A stretch of 64,000 nt of DNA from Cylicocyclus nassatus (GCA_958299035.1 CATQJL010000223.1:76835600-76899599), one strand, 5' to 3'. Counted from the first letter of the stretch, positions 11,841 to 23,820 are shown. Made by a program: numbers and translations. The notes: a model not told the origin generated them from the letters alone.

Positions 11841-12949
11841 CAGGGTTGAGCGTGGGGTCAGGCGCGCCCGACATGAGGGATCGTATTGAGGGAAGACTGA
11901 GAGGGGGGTCGTAAGTAAGAATCGAATTTATTAAATTGGGGAGATACTGTGAAGGTAAAGAAGAAATGCGCTAATCCTGTGGATATCGCGATCACATGAA
12001 GGAATGACGGTCATAAACAGCATAATGATTGTTTCCACAATGGAAGTTTCAGCCAAAATTCAAATCTTCTTCTCTTTTACCTTGACATATGAGGTAAACA
12101 AGAAAGCTTGCTGTGTGAAATGGGTATCATTTCCATAATCAGCATGTCAATCTACCTCTATGCGCTCTTCAAACCATTACCTATTGCAGTTTCTAGTGTT
12201 TCTCAACGCCTAAAAAGTGTGATTTTCAAACGTGATCAACTTGGTTTCAGAAGTTAGGAAAGTCAGCTTTTGTATACTTATAACAAAGTAATGTTCTCTA
12301 CAAGTCTATGCTATAAATCGGACTTCATATCGCTGTTAAATAGTGAAGTAAGAAGTGCTGCCAAAATTCGAACCGGCGTCTTTTTCACGTTGAGTGCTTC
12401 AACTTCTTGGATTAGCACAAGGCCGAAACAAGTCGAATCAACCTCAAAACACTTACCATAAAATCTTCGAGCATTGAGCTAGCGAATCAAATAAAACTTG
12501 GGTAGAAAAGTTTTTTCGGAAATAAAGTTAATGGGGTCAGGCACAACCCCTCAAAAGCTCAGGCCGCCTGAGCTTTTGAGAGGTTGCGCCTGACCCTCTT
12601 AACTTGCCTTCAACATTCTAAAATCGCCCCTTTTTGATATGAGTATTGAGCGCAAAGCCTTTACTTGCTATATCGAAAATTTGAAGCCAAACACTCCACC
12701 CAGTGAAAATTATAGCTCTGAAAAGAGGACTATCCAGATCTAAAACTTGCCGTCAAGTTGCGTGTGGTTGTGCAATCGCAGAAAGTCGGGTCTACAGACA
12801 AAAAATAGAAACCTGCAGTGAAGGCTGGTCTTCTTCAAAATGTAACACCCTAAGGACTTTTAGGTGAAGCCGAGGGTCGTTTAGGGGTTTCACAGGAGGG
12901 GGGGGGGTCGTTTTTGAAGGACTTGTGCCTGACCTCTTGCTCAACCCTG
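11841..12949. mobile_element. hAT-like element, 1.1 kb, no transposase
   Basis: The termini are CAGGGTTGAGCGTGGGGTCAGGC and, in reverse, CAGGGTTGAGCAAGAGGTCAGGC. The target duplication is GTTATGAT (11833-11840) against GTTATGAA (12950-12957), 7 of 8. CAGGG termini with an 8-bp duplication are characteristic of hAT elements. The interior has no transposase; it contains a near-perfect 80-bp hairpin (12525-12604) ending in the same GGGGTCAGGC motif, and a G10 run near 12897. It is probably a non-autonomous derivative. Confidence 0.75.
12525..12604. repeat. 80-bp near-perfect hairpin inside the hAT-like element
   Basis: The left half AAGTTAATGGGGTCAGGCAC (start) is mirrored by the right half ending GTGCGCCTGACCCTCTTAACTT-like sequence, with the centre at CAGGCCGCCTG. 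The outer motif GGGGTCAGGC repeats the host element's own terminus, so it may be a miniature relative nested in it. Confidence 0.7.
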
Positions 12950-12991
12950 GTTATGAAGGATTTTCGCGAACACCAATACCGCCGGTAGTTG

Positions 12992-13048
12992 TGGCGTAGT
13001 GGCTAATGCGTTAGCCTCACAAGCTGATGCAGGTGTAGGTTCAGATTC
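12992..13048 (+). repeat. tRNA-like Pol III promoter, probable SINE head
   Basis: TGGCGTAGTGG at 12992-13002 is a textbook A-box. GGTTCAGATTC at 13038-13048 is a near B-box. Spacing is 46 bp. The acceptor stem does not pair, so this is more likely a tRNA-derived SINE than a tRNA gene. Confidence 0.5.
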
Positions 13049-13450
13049 TTTTGTATTATTCAATTTTGCATTGCCTCAATTGAGCTTCTTTTTGAGAGTT
13101 AGATTTCCTCGAGGTAAATGCGTGTCCTTACTCTTTGAAAATTTGACAAGGAGTCATTTTATACGAGTATTTCCTTTATTTATGCTAAGAAGTGCCTAAA
13201 AAAAATGAAAACGATCGGAAAATGAATGCATGTTAACATGCTACCATATTGGTGTTCCTATCGTATGTGCCTCGCGCGGCCAAATCTGGCGCGACAATCC
13301 TTCATAACTTCTTTCAGAGAAATGTTCATCAGAAAGAGAAACCAGATTTGGAATCAGCGTTCGAAGACGAGTGTATTGGTGTATATTTCATCTCAAAAGG
13401 CCACAGACACTAAGTATCATTCCCTTGTAAGAAGGCTTGTTGAAAAGTGA

Positions 13451-14928
13451 AAGAGAAACGGGAAGTCGTCCAAGAACCGAGAGGCTCCCCGCGTGCCACT
13501 TTGAGCAGAATCCTTTCAAAATTGAAAAAGACCTTATGTTGGGACTTTATAGGACTGATATAAACTGTAAACACCATTTGTCTATTTTCGCAGCTTTTGC
13601 GTCATGTGAAATGAGCAGCCTGTGTGTGGATCAGTGAAAAATGAGCGTGTTTCGAGGCACAGTGTTTGGAAATTTTCTGCACTCACATACCAACTATGAT
13701 TCTAGCTCGCTTTTTGCTATACAAGTTCACTAAACCTGGAGGCCACTGCAAGAAGAATTTGTTGCTTGAAGATGCTCCAGAAACTTTTTGGAAGCGGAAA
13801 AGTGCGTCATTTGATTTGTTCTGATTTCACGCCGAAAATCGTAAACAACTTTTCTTTTTTCTTATTATCAAATGCTCTAAATCTACGTTTTCTGTGCAGA
13901 ACGAAAGTTCAGCAATAGCTTGCGATCAAAGTTTTTCCATATCGCGAAAGTAGAGAAAACCACCGTGCCGTTTACGCTGTCTTTTGGTTCGAAAACTTTT
14001 GGAAGTCTTGTTTTGACGTGCATGTAGCACAACTCTTCAGCAGTCGTTGTGTCACTTTCAAAATTTTTGGACCTTGTACACACTCCAAAAAAAAATTACA
14101 GACATCTGGAGCTGAATCTTTTAAGGAAAAATTTTTGAAAAGGATCTCTTGGAGGCACAGTATTCCAAAACGAACTCACTTCGACGAAAACAAAGGCAAA
14201 GTTGACGATTCAAAAGAAAAGGCTTTCAGATGATAGCAAAGTGCTCCTGAAGAAAATGTTTTGCTTTTACGAGCTTTTGGGAAGAGTTGTAGAAGCTACA
14301 TCAATTGTTTTGAAACCCAGTAAAAAATCGGAAATAAATCACAAAAACCTGATTTTTGCTGGATTGATGGTTTCTAGTTTGACGAGCACGATAAAAGCTC
14401 ATCAAAATCTGAATTGGAAGTACCATAGGCCAAAAACTTTCCAGACACTCTGGAAATGTCTGTACAACTTTGATATGATGCCCTTTTGACCCCAAAAACA
14501 AAGCATTTTGACTCCAGTAGCTTCTTCCCGGATCTCTACCTCCTACTTCGAGGGATGTGTGAGCGAACACCTTTGCGGTTTCTTCCAACAGATAAGCGCC
14601 TCTCGCTCTCACTGCCTTTCATGTATGCGGCTCCATGGAAAGACAGCAATAATTTGATACGATCGTTTGCCCGACAGTACGATGTAGCTAGCTGTAACTC
14701 GCTAGAAGGCATTGTCACAGCCTTTGCAAACATTGAAAATGGCCACAATCTTGGTCTATGGCTGTACAATAAATTATTTATGGAGCGGTTTCGTTTTCAC
14801 TCTGTCACTGGAGATTCAGTTGACAGGCATACGGTGAAGAGATGTTGTTGGCCCTGCTAGTTTTTGCACTCATATGTAGCAGCTCAGACTTGCTATATTG
14901 GTAGATTTTTGACACTAGGCTCTTAAAT
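13451..14928. other. No gene established; one ORF of note
   Basis: The plus-strand ORF 14486-14860 contains a protein-like stretch (NNLIRSFARQYDVASCNSLE, then IVTAFANIENGHNLGLWLYN) that could be part of an exon. I could not match it to a family or find splice partners. The rest is AT-rich and unrecognised. Confidence 0.4.
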
Positions 14929-15606
14929 TTACCCTACCTGGCATAATGGTTTACGAAGTTCCGGGGTATCGTTTTCTCGGGCAAATTGTTTTGCAAGTTC
15001 TCTATGGTTAGGGTACCAACTGGAATTGAAATAATCCAGGAAATAAGTGAAACTCAGCTGATAACGGTAACCCACCCAAGGTACATTTTGAATATGATCG
15101 TATCATCGATAAAATGAAGACAATCTTTATAAATCCAGTGCTTGATTCTTCCGATTATCGGATTTGATGTAGCTGGAGTATAAAGGTACATCTGAAAAAT
15201 GGTCAAATGAAAAGTGAAAGAGGGTAAAATTACTTCACAAAACATCGAAACTTTTAAACTTCAAATTTTCTAACGTTAGAATTTAAATGCTTTGAATTCT
15301 GACATGCATAAAGACACAAAAGCACGCAAAGCTATAGGAACCGGAAACTTACTATTTTATGTAGGCGTTTCTTTTTTTCCTTTTCGCAATAGTCATTGAA
15401 TCCCAGCAAGAGTTCACTACCTTCTTCTACAGTTACGGGCTTATTGTAGTCAACTATGTCCCAATTATAATAATCACGACACCATTTACCAGGAGAGACT
15501 GCCCACGGATCGAGAGAAGAATGGACTGGATTCTAAATTGGACTCATTACTACAGAAGAAGAGCCTAGAGATTTCAACTTACAACAAAGAAAAATAAGAG
15601 CAACAT
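14929..15606 (-). CDS. Four-exon gene, 136-aa protein of unknown family
   Basis: Minus-strand model join: 15606-15583, 15532-15353, 15191-15076, 15019-14929. Introns are 50, 161 and 56 nt, each starting GTAAGT or GTGGGT and ending TTTAG, TTTCAG or TCCAG, and all phases agree (24, 180, 116 and 91 nt; stop TAA at 14931-14929). The start is the ATG at 15606-15604; a TAG lies upstream in frame. The protein starts MLLLFFFVNPVHSSLDPWAV, a short hydrophobic leader that may be a weak signal peptide, then has W/Y/D-rich segments (KWCRDYYNWDIVDYNKP, LYTPATSNPIIGRIKHWIYK, GWYPNHRELAKQFARENDTP) and four cysteines. Family not recognised. It might splice on instead of stopping, since CAG|GTAGGG could serve as a donor, but no downstream exon is evident. 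Frame and splice-site consistency make this the best gene in the window. Confidence 0.7.
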
Positions 15607-17011
15607 TTGAATGGTGCGCTGCTGTTCACAACGCTATTAATACCAAACTTTGCGGACAGCCAAAGATCAAATACGACAATGGTGCTGACGCGTTTGCTTG
15701 AACGCTGTCAATGGGATGATTAATGGTGAACTCATTCGTCATGTGGAATGTATTATAACTTGTGTAGTAACCTTTTCAACGTACGTGTATTCATTTTGTA
15801 TGGCGTGCACAGTTCATAATATTCCACTTCTGAATAATGATGTCTGCCTTTCCAATCTCTATCTCTTTCTGCTTTTTTATACAAATTTTATGACCATGTA
15901 TGTCCAAAAACTTCAGCCGTCTTCAAATTTCGAAATATGTGGAGAAGCTCAAACTTGAGGTACTCAACTGGTCTGTTACTGCGTATCCTAACTCAGTGAT
16001 TTCTACGCAAAAAAAAACAACTAGGTGTTTCCAAAAGTATGATACGCTGTTTAATTGTTGATATCTCTTTTCCGTAGAAGTCTTTTGCTTGAATACAATA
16101 CCATTTTTTAGAGCTGGCTTCAACTTATACAGTATGGAAGGAGTCCCCGTCACTCTTTATTACCGTATGATTACGGTAGGAACTCCGGAAAGGGTTTTGA
16201 GAATTGACGGCACTGTTTCGTCACAGAAAACATTCCAAACAACCCTCTCTTACACTGAGCTAATTGGAGCCGCTAAAACTAAATATAAACTTTGCTCTTG
16301 ACAAATGCTTCATTCACAAGCTATGCCAGGTAAACCGCAGTGACTGTTTTCACAATGTTCCCCAAAAATTGTGATACACCATTTAAAAAACATTAAACAC
16401 TCGTAAAAAGCTGAATAATGGAATCAGCATGCACGAAAACCCTGATGCACCTCTTTGAAGAATTTTTGGAAATTTCATTCGAAACACGACTAATTCACAA
16501 GGACGCTGTAAGGTAAAAGTTTTTGCAGTAATCCTACAGTAACGAGGAGTGATCAGTGACTCGCTCCAGACTATAAGCCAGTTCTTCAAAATGGCATTTA
16601 AAGTTCGGCAAAAGTCTTTCTGAAAAAAGATATATTAACAATGAAACAGTGTATATAACTTTTGGCACTCTGTATTACGAGCAATCTATCTCATTTGAGA
16701 GCTGCACTATGTGCGCTAAAACTATCTCCTAAAAATATGCTCAAAGCATTTCACATTTTTAGGATGTGTGTAATCGCAATGAAATTATTGTCTAATCGAT
16801 AAACACTCTTCCACCCATTTTTTAAAAGGTAGAAGGTCCATAGTTTTACCATTAGGGTGTGCTCCGACACAATTCGGCGCAGGCCCTCAAAATCCAAGAA
16901 ATTTTTCCTTCATTCAAATAATACTTGATTACTTTCCAGTTCACGCGTACGAACAACAATCAGACCAAATTTTGTGCGTACTAGCAAGGGAAGACGAGTA
17001 GTACGGTTGTA
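15607..17011. other. Upstream region of the 15-kb gene; nothing further recognised
   Basis: Would contain the promoter of the minus-strand gene, but no motif can be identified. ORFs at 15698-15958, 16089-16301 and 16383-16589 lack supporting features. Confidence 0.4.
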
Positions 17012-17019
17012 AACTGAAC

Positions 17020-17289
17020 CAGGGCTCGCACGAGGTGGCTAGATGAAAATGCAATAAACGAAGTACCCCTTGACTTTTGGGAATTTTTACGAAGTCCCCT
17101 TTGACCCTCACCCACATTTCCTCTAAAAACCTAAAAAAAATTCCCCCAAAAAACAAAACGTCGACTGAAAAAAAAGAAAAACGTCGCCAATTTTGCGTGT
17201 CTCTTCGGTCACAAAAACGAAACCCCCTTTGCTTTCCGTCCCAAAAACGATATCCAGCTTGCTTGTAAGCCACCTCGTGCCGAGCCCTG
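17020..17289. mobile_element. hAT MITE, 270 bp, perfect 8-bp target duplication
   Basis: Flanked by AACTGAAC at 17012-17019 and 17290-17297, identical at 8 of 8. The left terminus is CAGGGCTCGCACGAGGTGGC and the right, in reverse, is CAGGGCTCGGCACGAGGTGG. The interior has runs of CCCCTTTGACCC and CAAAAACGA that recur inside the ends of the 4.1-kb element at 47409-51510, so both are one family. ORFs at 16941-17273 and 17077-17268 are element sequence. Confidence 0.9.
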
Positions 17290-17377
17290 AACTGAACTTC
17301 ACATTTTAAATATGAAATAACGCATTTTCTTCTTTTTTACTTAGAGCGCCTAGTATGTCAAGAGAAGCAATCTTTAC

Positions 17378-17470
17378 CTTATCGCTATGGTTGAGCGCGA
17401 GATGGCTTTGGCAGTTTACGTGAGGAAATCCGCCTTCATTTTGCAACACCAATACTACATGCCCTGTGGA
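17378..17470 (-). CDS. Possible internal exon, unknown gene
   Basis: A 93-nt stretch, phase 0 to phase 0, is preceded by a pyrimidine tract and AG (TTTCTTTTTCTCTATGAG) and followed by the donor GTAAAG. It encodes STGHVVLVLQNEGGFPHVNC and then QSHLALNHSDK, a non-repetitive protein-like sequence. No adjoining exon was found; the hAT MITE at 17020-17289 would lie in the following intron. Family unknown. Confidence 0.33.
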
Positions 17471-17821
17471 CTCATAGAGAAAAAGAAATATAATAGAAAA
17501 TCAAAGAGAAGAAAAGAAATATAATAGAAAATAGAATAGAGCATTGAAAAGAAAAATTGTAGAGAAAGAAAGATGTTCGTTGATAAAGTTCTCTTTTCTT
17601 GTAATCTGAGCATTTCAGTTTATAATTTGATTGTTCAATATCTATAATTATTTTATTATTCTGCTTATTATTAAACAATGTTTTGTTTCAAAATTTTTAT
17701 AAAGTCTAACAATGTTTTTACAAATGCCGACGTTCGTTTAGTTCTCTTAACGGCGCTTGTCCAGAGGGCACCATTTTGCTTATCGAACTGCATATATTTT
17801 GGTCGCAAAGATTCTTTTGAA

Positions 17822-17909
17822 GGTAAGTTAATGGGGGTGTGGAACTACCACAAAGAAGCTGTGACTGCCACACCTTTTTAGGATTTATGCCACATCCCAT
17901 TAACTTACC
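17822..17909. repeat. 88-bp hairpin (GGTAAGTTAATGGG ends)
   Basis: The left end GGTAAGTTAATGGG is matched by CCCATTAACTTACC at the right end. It is possibly a very short MITE related to the GTTAATGGGG hairpin at 12525-12604. Confidence 0.6.
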
Positions 17910-18349
17910 CTCAAAGCATTCAAATACCTATATTTTTTATAACATTGCCACTGCTAGACCTTCCTCTTTCCATAGCAGGAATTTCATTCAAAATAGTTTC
18001 TTCTAGGGAAAGATATAGTTGCTTTTCCGTACCTATGCAAATGAAAAGTACGGCGAAAAAACCAAAAAGTTCATTGAGATAAATTGGTCGCTTTCAGCAA
18101 ATATTCTATAATATCTTTCTTGAATTGTTTCAACAGTAAATTTAGCTTGGAAAGATTATCAAAGAAGGCTCAAAGCACCTGGCTGCTGCTTTTTCGCCGC
18201 TTAGTATCAAGAAATAACAACATGTTAACTACATGTTTCAGCAGTTTTACCACGAATTTGTTTAGCCCTAAGATAAGTTCAATTTCTTTTCTTTCCAGCA
18301 ATGACTTCATTTTCATTCAACAATCTCGAAAATGAAATTAGCCTTATAA

Positions 18350-18552
18350 GGCCCCGGACAGACTTCACGCGATTTGATCGTCGCGACTAAATCGCGACGA
18401 GACAACTGTTACAACATCATTCCATGCCGATCAACTTGCATTTCGGTTGTGATACTTTTCCAGCCCGAAATTTTTGAATCTGAAATGAAAATGAATGGAA
18501 ATGTCGGCGATTGAATCGCGACGATCAAAGCGCGTGAAGTCTGTCCGGGGCC
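18350..18552. mobile_element. PIF/Harbinger-type MITE
   Basis: The 203-bp element has long inverted termini. The left starts GGCCCCGGACAGACTTCACG and the right, in reverse, is the same for at least 22 bp, followed by the GATCGTCGCGA palindrome. It is flanked by TAA at 18347-18349 and 18553-18555. A 3-bp TWA duplication and GGCCCC ends fit PIF/Harbinger. Confidence 0.8.
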
Positions 18553-18555
18553 TAA

Positions 18556-21500
18556 GAATGACACACTGCGTTCATCAAACAAATTATTTGCTCAAAAAGA
18601 GTGGGCAAATGTTTCATCATCTAGGCGGCGAAACAAGCTGCAGAGGCCCAGATACGTTGAGCCTTCTTTCATAATCTTTCCTAACTGAATGCACTGCTGA
18701 AGCAATTCAGATAAAAATTATTAATTAATGAACTTTCTGGTTTTTTGGCTTTCTTACTAAACCGATGAACAGCTTTTGAAATATGCCTATGTCACCGAAA
18801 TGGTTTTGAAAACATGTCAACTGAACTTAAACGTGTTGTTATCTGGCGCGTGACAGGGACGCATAGTTCTAACAATAAGAGCAGTCCGAAAAAATTAGTA
18901 GGCAGAGAGACAATATTTAAATCTATGCAAACATTTTTACAAAAGTCTTGCTTCTTTGAACTACTTAAAGAATACGCCCAGATGGCAGAAAGTGCTAAAA
19001 ACGTTATTTTTTAGTCCAAATTAGGTTGGTTCAGATCTCTGTTTGCAATCTTTTCAGAAATCTAACTTTTCATATATTGATGATTCATGAAGGTTCTTTT
19101 GAAGCAAACACATTAGCGCTTTATAGCAATGCCTTTGATGTAGAGTGGTTCAAGAAAATGCGAGATTCAGATGCTCAATTAATGATTTCTGAAGGGTTAC
19201 GGAAAATAATGAAAGTATTTCTGTTTGAAGCGGAAATTACCAAAAACATTCATCTGCAATTGCATCTTTCATGCAAGGTCTTAACTAAAAAGTCACAGAA
19301 TGAGGCTCAAATAGGAATAGATACTTGCTATATCAAATTACAGGCTTGAATTTTTCCAAGTCTACGAAATTGGTTTTTCTGCAATCAAAAACTTCGGTAT
19401 GTAATTTCTTCAGTTTTTTCTTCACTCGTATCTTCTCGTACTAATTGACTTGTAAAGATGATTCGCTTGCAAACAATCATAGAAGAAGTTTTATTGAAAT
19501 GCGCATTTTTTTGCAGCTTCGTGGGTAATTGCAGAATTTTCAAAATATATTTTCGAAGTAATTAAACTTTATATTCAAGCCTATTCTAATATCGTAGAAC
19601 ATGAAATGACCAGGGCTCGGCACAGGTGGCTTATGGGCAAGCTGCATGTCGTTTTAGAATAAAAGGCAAGGGGGATATCGTTTAAGCGGAAACAAAAAAC
19701 AAAAATCGTTATTTACTTTGCAAGGTTAGTACTAGTGATAATCGAGTTCTGAACTTCATTAATATTTTGCAGTGTTTGATAACAGGCTTACGCATTTTTT
19801 AGAACTCCAGACTTTCGGAGTATTTGCCAAAATTCTGATAACGTAGCTAAGAGAAAATTGCTTCAGTTGGCAAAAGGTTTGTCCTACCTGCTTATTATTG
19901 AAAGCTTCCTCAAAAGTCTCATTCAGAAATTATGAAAATTAGCGAAAGGGAACGTGGGAAAACGAAGTATTGCAATTTTCAGCAATATCTTAGCACTCCT
20001 TCAAGTTTCACAGAGGACGCTGCGGAGATTTCCTCTACTGGACATTTTCTTGACCATGACTACTACATTTTGGCAGCTTACTGCGATAAGTGCAAATCTC
20101 TAAAATAGCTACGTTGAACAAAAGGCAGCTTAAAATCGGACAAAACTTCCGGAACAGCCTAGTATCTACCAGCCGAGCTGATAGGTGCTTTGATCCAAAG
20201 ATGACTTTATGTTTGGGCCAAACAAATAATGAAGGGTTTGCGACTCTCACATGCTCAAAACGTGAGCCGCTAATATTACTATTCAAAACTGGAATAGAAT
20301 CAGAGAAGCTGTAAACCACCACTCGCGTTATCAATCTATAGGATTTCGCTAAACGGAAAGATAGACTAGGGCTAATCGTGATAACTGTTAGTTTTCTGAA
20401 CCCAGGTTTTTATGTTAACGGTGCTTTGCGTTTTGCTTTAAAATATAGTTAAAGCAAAGCAAGTAGAAGCAATGACCATCAGCCGATTAGCTTTTTTCGT
20501 CCGCGACAGATAAATCATATATTAGAAGGTCGGCATAATTGCGTGCGCAAGGCAGGGCTCATAGTTTCTTTTTTATTTGCTCTCAAAAGTTTTTGTGAAG
20601 CCAGAAGTACTCGAGTTTTTTTTGTTGTAATATGATCTCTGATATATAGGCTACTGAATGATGGCTGCATGTGTCCGCCTATCGTTAATAGAGAGCACCA
20701 GTATGTCAAATTAGATTTTGAAGAAAATTTTCTGGAATTCCAGATTTTTCTCTCTCGCTTGCCCTTTTGATGTATCTACATTATGGTTAATAGAAAAAAA
20801 TTCGCTCATTTGAAAACAAGAATGCTCAGAATGCTGATTCTGAAAAACGTTATAACGATCAGAAAATCCGCAAATCGGACAGAACTTTCGGAACTTTTGG
20901 TAAAAACCTAAAAACACCTAATACTTACGTCCAATATAGGTCAGGTATGCTAGGAAGTTTTGGTTTTGGACAATTTTGCGTCGAATTGCTTTCGTAGAAT
21001 AAAAAGTTTTTTTGCAAGCTTTTTGAAAGTCGCTTTTCCCTAAGCTACTTTCGAATCACCCTGTATCAGTTTGAAAGCTGTGTAATGCACGGTAAAGTAA
21101 TGCATGCTAGAGTAGGAATAACTCGTTAATAGTATTACTCCATATTCTCCGGTTGCTTACACTACCTGTAAATCTTGAATTTTGGTAAAATCACTATTTC
21201 GTGACTCCAGATTTTTTGGTCTATTGAAATTATGAAGATAGATTTCGGGAATATCTTGTCTACAACTGCTGCAACATGTCACCTAAAATTGTAATAAGAG
21301 GGTAATGTATTTAGTGTTTACGTGTAAGTGACGAATCCAGCTTTACTGTGAGAACCGTATGAATCATGATTTCAATGGATTTTGAATATTGCCCATTTTT
21401 GTATTGATTAATTCTGTTACAAAATGAAATCAAGGCCCCCGCAGCAGTTTTCGGTTGTTTTCGTGGATTTCCAACAGCCAAAGTTGAAGAGCAACCCATA

Positions 21501-21599
21501 AGTTTTCACATTCTGCCGTTTCGTATACGATCTTCTTTTGCATCAAACAAAACGACCTGCAAGAAGTCAGGGGGAGGGGGGTAAGAAAAGACGTTAGCG
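18556..21599. other. Mostly unrecognised; scattered coding-like and hAT-end fragments
   Basis: The ORFs at 18814-19014 and 19026-19349 look like chance or decayed coding sequence. At 19611 a lone hAT terminus (CAGGGCTCGGCACAGGTGGC) of the 17020/47409 family lacks a visible partner end. The 58-codon ORF at 19932-20108 (plus) has a protein-like tail (FTEDAAEISSTGHFLDHDYY, then ILAAYCDKCKSLK) of unknown family. Confidence 0.4.
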
Positions 21600-22300
21600 A
21601 CAAAAATTGTACGCCATTGGGAAGTTTGAGCCTCAAATGCATTTCCGAAGCTTCAAGTGAGATCAAATGTAAGCAATTTTAGACTTTTCTCCATCATGTC
21701 AACTGTGGTAAATAACATTCCGTGTCTTTCAACAGTAGATTGTTGATTCAATATAAATATGAAAATAAACTGAAACCTTGGTAAAAACGCTGTCATTGGA
21801 ACGGTCATGGTGACTCAAATATAGATAACATTTTCAGTGACTACTTTTGTGCGATGCACTTTGAACAATACGATGTATTTGAACATCGAGTCGTTTTCCA
21901 TTACAATTTCAATTACGCTTATGAAAGGAAAGCAGCAAACTGTGTCGACATAATCGTTCTCACATGGCAAATCAGTGCATCAAACACCCAGCATTACTTG
22001 AATGAATATTGTGAAAATTTTATAAAGGGAATATTTCCAACAACTGATGACCACTTGTCCTTTTGTGCCTTTCTTTGAGGACTGTCACTGCCACAGCGCG
22101 CACGCCGCGCTCGAATTTTATTCCGAACAAGACTCCGGTGCGAGGGAGGGGAGGGGGGGGGGAGTGATAGCAGTTACGTGACTCGATGCCTTAAGACATC
22201 GTAAAAGGAGTGCTGGGCCATGTTTCAATAGCGTCGCCCGACATTACTTCGCGAAAAATTCGCGTTGACCGTACTTCGTTCCCGTCTTTTCAGACATTCG
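21600..22300 (+). repeat. Old dispersed repeat, copy 1 (partner at 25650-26430)
   Basis: Shares, at roughly 75-80%, the landmarks CCTCAAATGCATTTCCGAAGCTTCAA, CATCAAACACCCAG, GAATATTGTGAAAATT, GCCGCGCTCGAATTTT and ATGTTT...GTCGCCCGACATT with 25650-26430. Both copies contain a G-rich run before GAGTGA and end in sequence related to the interior of the MULE-like MITE at 1538-1784. Confidence 0.75.
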
Positions 22301-22468
22301 CAGTTGATTCGACCGCAGAAGAAAGTTATGTTGCGACAGAATGACTGCCAGACTCAATCAAAGCTCCCGCTAAAAATTCCGGACACGGTTATTTTGATAG
22401 GGAAGTCACTGGCGCGAGACAAGTAATTCTCTAGCATTTTAGTAGACTGGAAGAAAATATGAGCTTGA

Positions 22469-22784
22469 AGGCAGCTTTTAGGCAAATTTTACATATGAGG
22501 ATCTTACGTGGAAAATAACTCTGAGGCCTTAACTAAGACACTGCCCAAGCGGCAGTTCAGATAGTATTCTATTGCCCCCACGACCCATCAGTTTCGCTTG
22601 GGTCCTCGCGAGAGCATGCAAGCAGCAAGTTGTCCCTTATTACTATTCTGGGGTCCATTTTGGAAGCGAATATCTCAGCGGGGTGAACGATTCGCGGTGC
22701 CGCTTGGGGTGTTTTAGTAAGGGCTCCAAATAATTACTTCCCAAGTAAGACCCCCATACGTCCACATTTGCTTGAACGCTGCCT
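22469..22784. mobile_element. TTAA-family MITE, copy 2, with TTGA duplication
   Basis: The 316-bp element begins AGGCAGCTTTTAGGCAAATTT and ends AAATGTG...GAACGCTGCCT. It is flanked by TTGA on both sides (22465-22468 and 22785-22788), an exact 4-bp duplication of a TTAA-like target. The interior closely matches the copy at 45817-46181 (CTAACTAAGACACTGCCCAAGCGGCAG). Confidence 0.85.
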
Positions 22785-23751
22785 TTGATCAACTCAGTGA
22801 TGTTGTGGTACCTAATTAAGGGCACAACTTGCGCTCATCACTGTCTTTTAAGAATTCTGTGAAATTCGTTTATACTCATGTTCTCGAGCTCATACGTACT
22901 TAACAGTATTCAAAGGACGTCTGCTGAAAACTTCATAGCATTTGTACACAATGAAATAAGCGGCATCAATTCTTCAAGCTGTGTAGGAGTGTAAAAAAAA
23001 CAAAAAGCATTAGTAGAGGGCAAAGCTGTGAATTGATGCATTCGTTCTGGTGAGCATGATGCTAATGAGAGAATGTTCAGTTAAAACTTGAGGAGGAAAA
23101 GCTGGCTTGCGATAAAATCTTAATCTTCTGATTTTTCTTCGATTTCATCTTCGTCGTCTTCAGTTCTCCTAAGACCGCATTGGGTCGATTGTAGTTGTAC
23201 AATTGGTTTTTTCTGAAATATGGTGTCATTTTGGAGCTATGTGGGTAGAATGAATGTACGATACCGTCGGTGAAATGCGTTCGTTTCGGGCTTGAACTTA
23301 TAGGCACGCACGTCTCCCCTTAATTGGAAATATATGTGCATGTAGATATCTATTTATTGGAAGACTGGATAAAAACCTACAGTACCCTTCCAATTGCTAT
23401 TTGGGCTATTCCACTCTTCTGCTTGGCACTGCTTCCCCTATATTTTGAAGTTTTTTTGGTAGAAAAGGTATCATATATCTACATTTCGCCGTGTTAGCGT
23501 TTTCGATGTTGGGGTTATTGTTGTTTCCAGGAAAACTGGATCATAGAACGCAAAATACACTTTTGCGTGACCTTAAAATTAAGCGTAAGTGCAACGTTGA
23601 TTGCAAAAGTATGCAACTTTACGCCTAATAAAGGTCGTTGTGGTGCAAAGGAATACATCGCTTCAGTACTTTGTAACGAGAGTGATAAATGCTTTCCCTT
23701 GCTTTTGATTTCGAGTGCATTCTGCATTCTTACTTGTTTTCCCTCTTACTT
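22785..23751. other. No gene recognised
   Basis: AT-rich, with short ORFs only. Confidence 0.5.
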
Positions 23752-23796
23752 AGAAGATGAGCAGAGACATACTTTGTATGTCTCTGCTCATCTTCT
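23752..23796. repeat. Perfect 21-bp-arm hairpin
   Basis: The arms AGAAGATGAGCAGAGACATAC and its exact reverse complement flank a 3-nt TTT loop. It is immediately 5' (25 bp) of the foldback copy at 23821. No terminator-like U tract follows. Confidence 0.85.
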
Positions 23797-23820
23797 TATC
23801 AATTTGCTTTCGATCTTACC

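Larger units (their letters stand above)
11640..13450. mobile_element. Foldback element split by a hAT insertion
   Basis: 11700-11835 is the inverse of about 13300-13440; shared landmarks are GAACGCTGATTCC, GGCCTTTTGAGAT and TTTCTCTGAAAGAAGTTATGA. The left arm is interrupted at 11841 by a 1109-bp element. The right arm keeps the continuous sequence AAGAAGTTATGAAGGATT (reverse of 13298-13315), which is the empty site. The spacer between the arms holds a tRNA-like promoter at 12992-13048. Confidence 0.7.

Noticed and set aside
14486..14860. M1 aminopeptidase C-terminal domain in the 124-codon ORF
   Set aside because: Resemblance to the SNP.G..LAW motif is too weak, and no zinc-binding exons are nearby.
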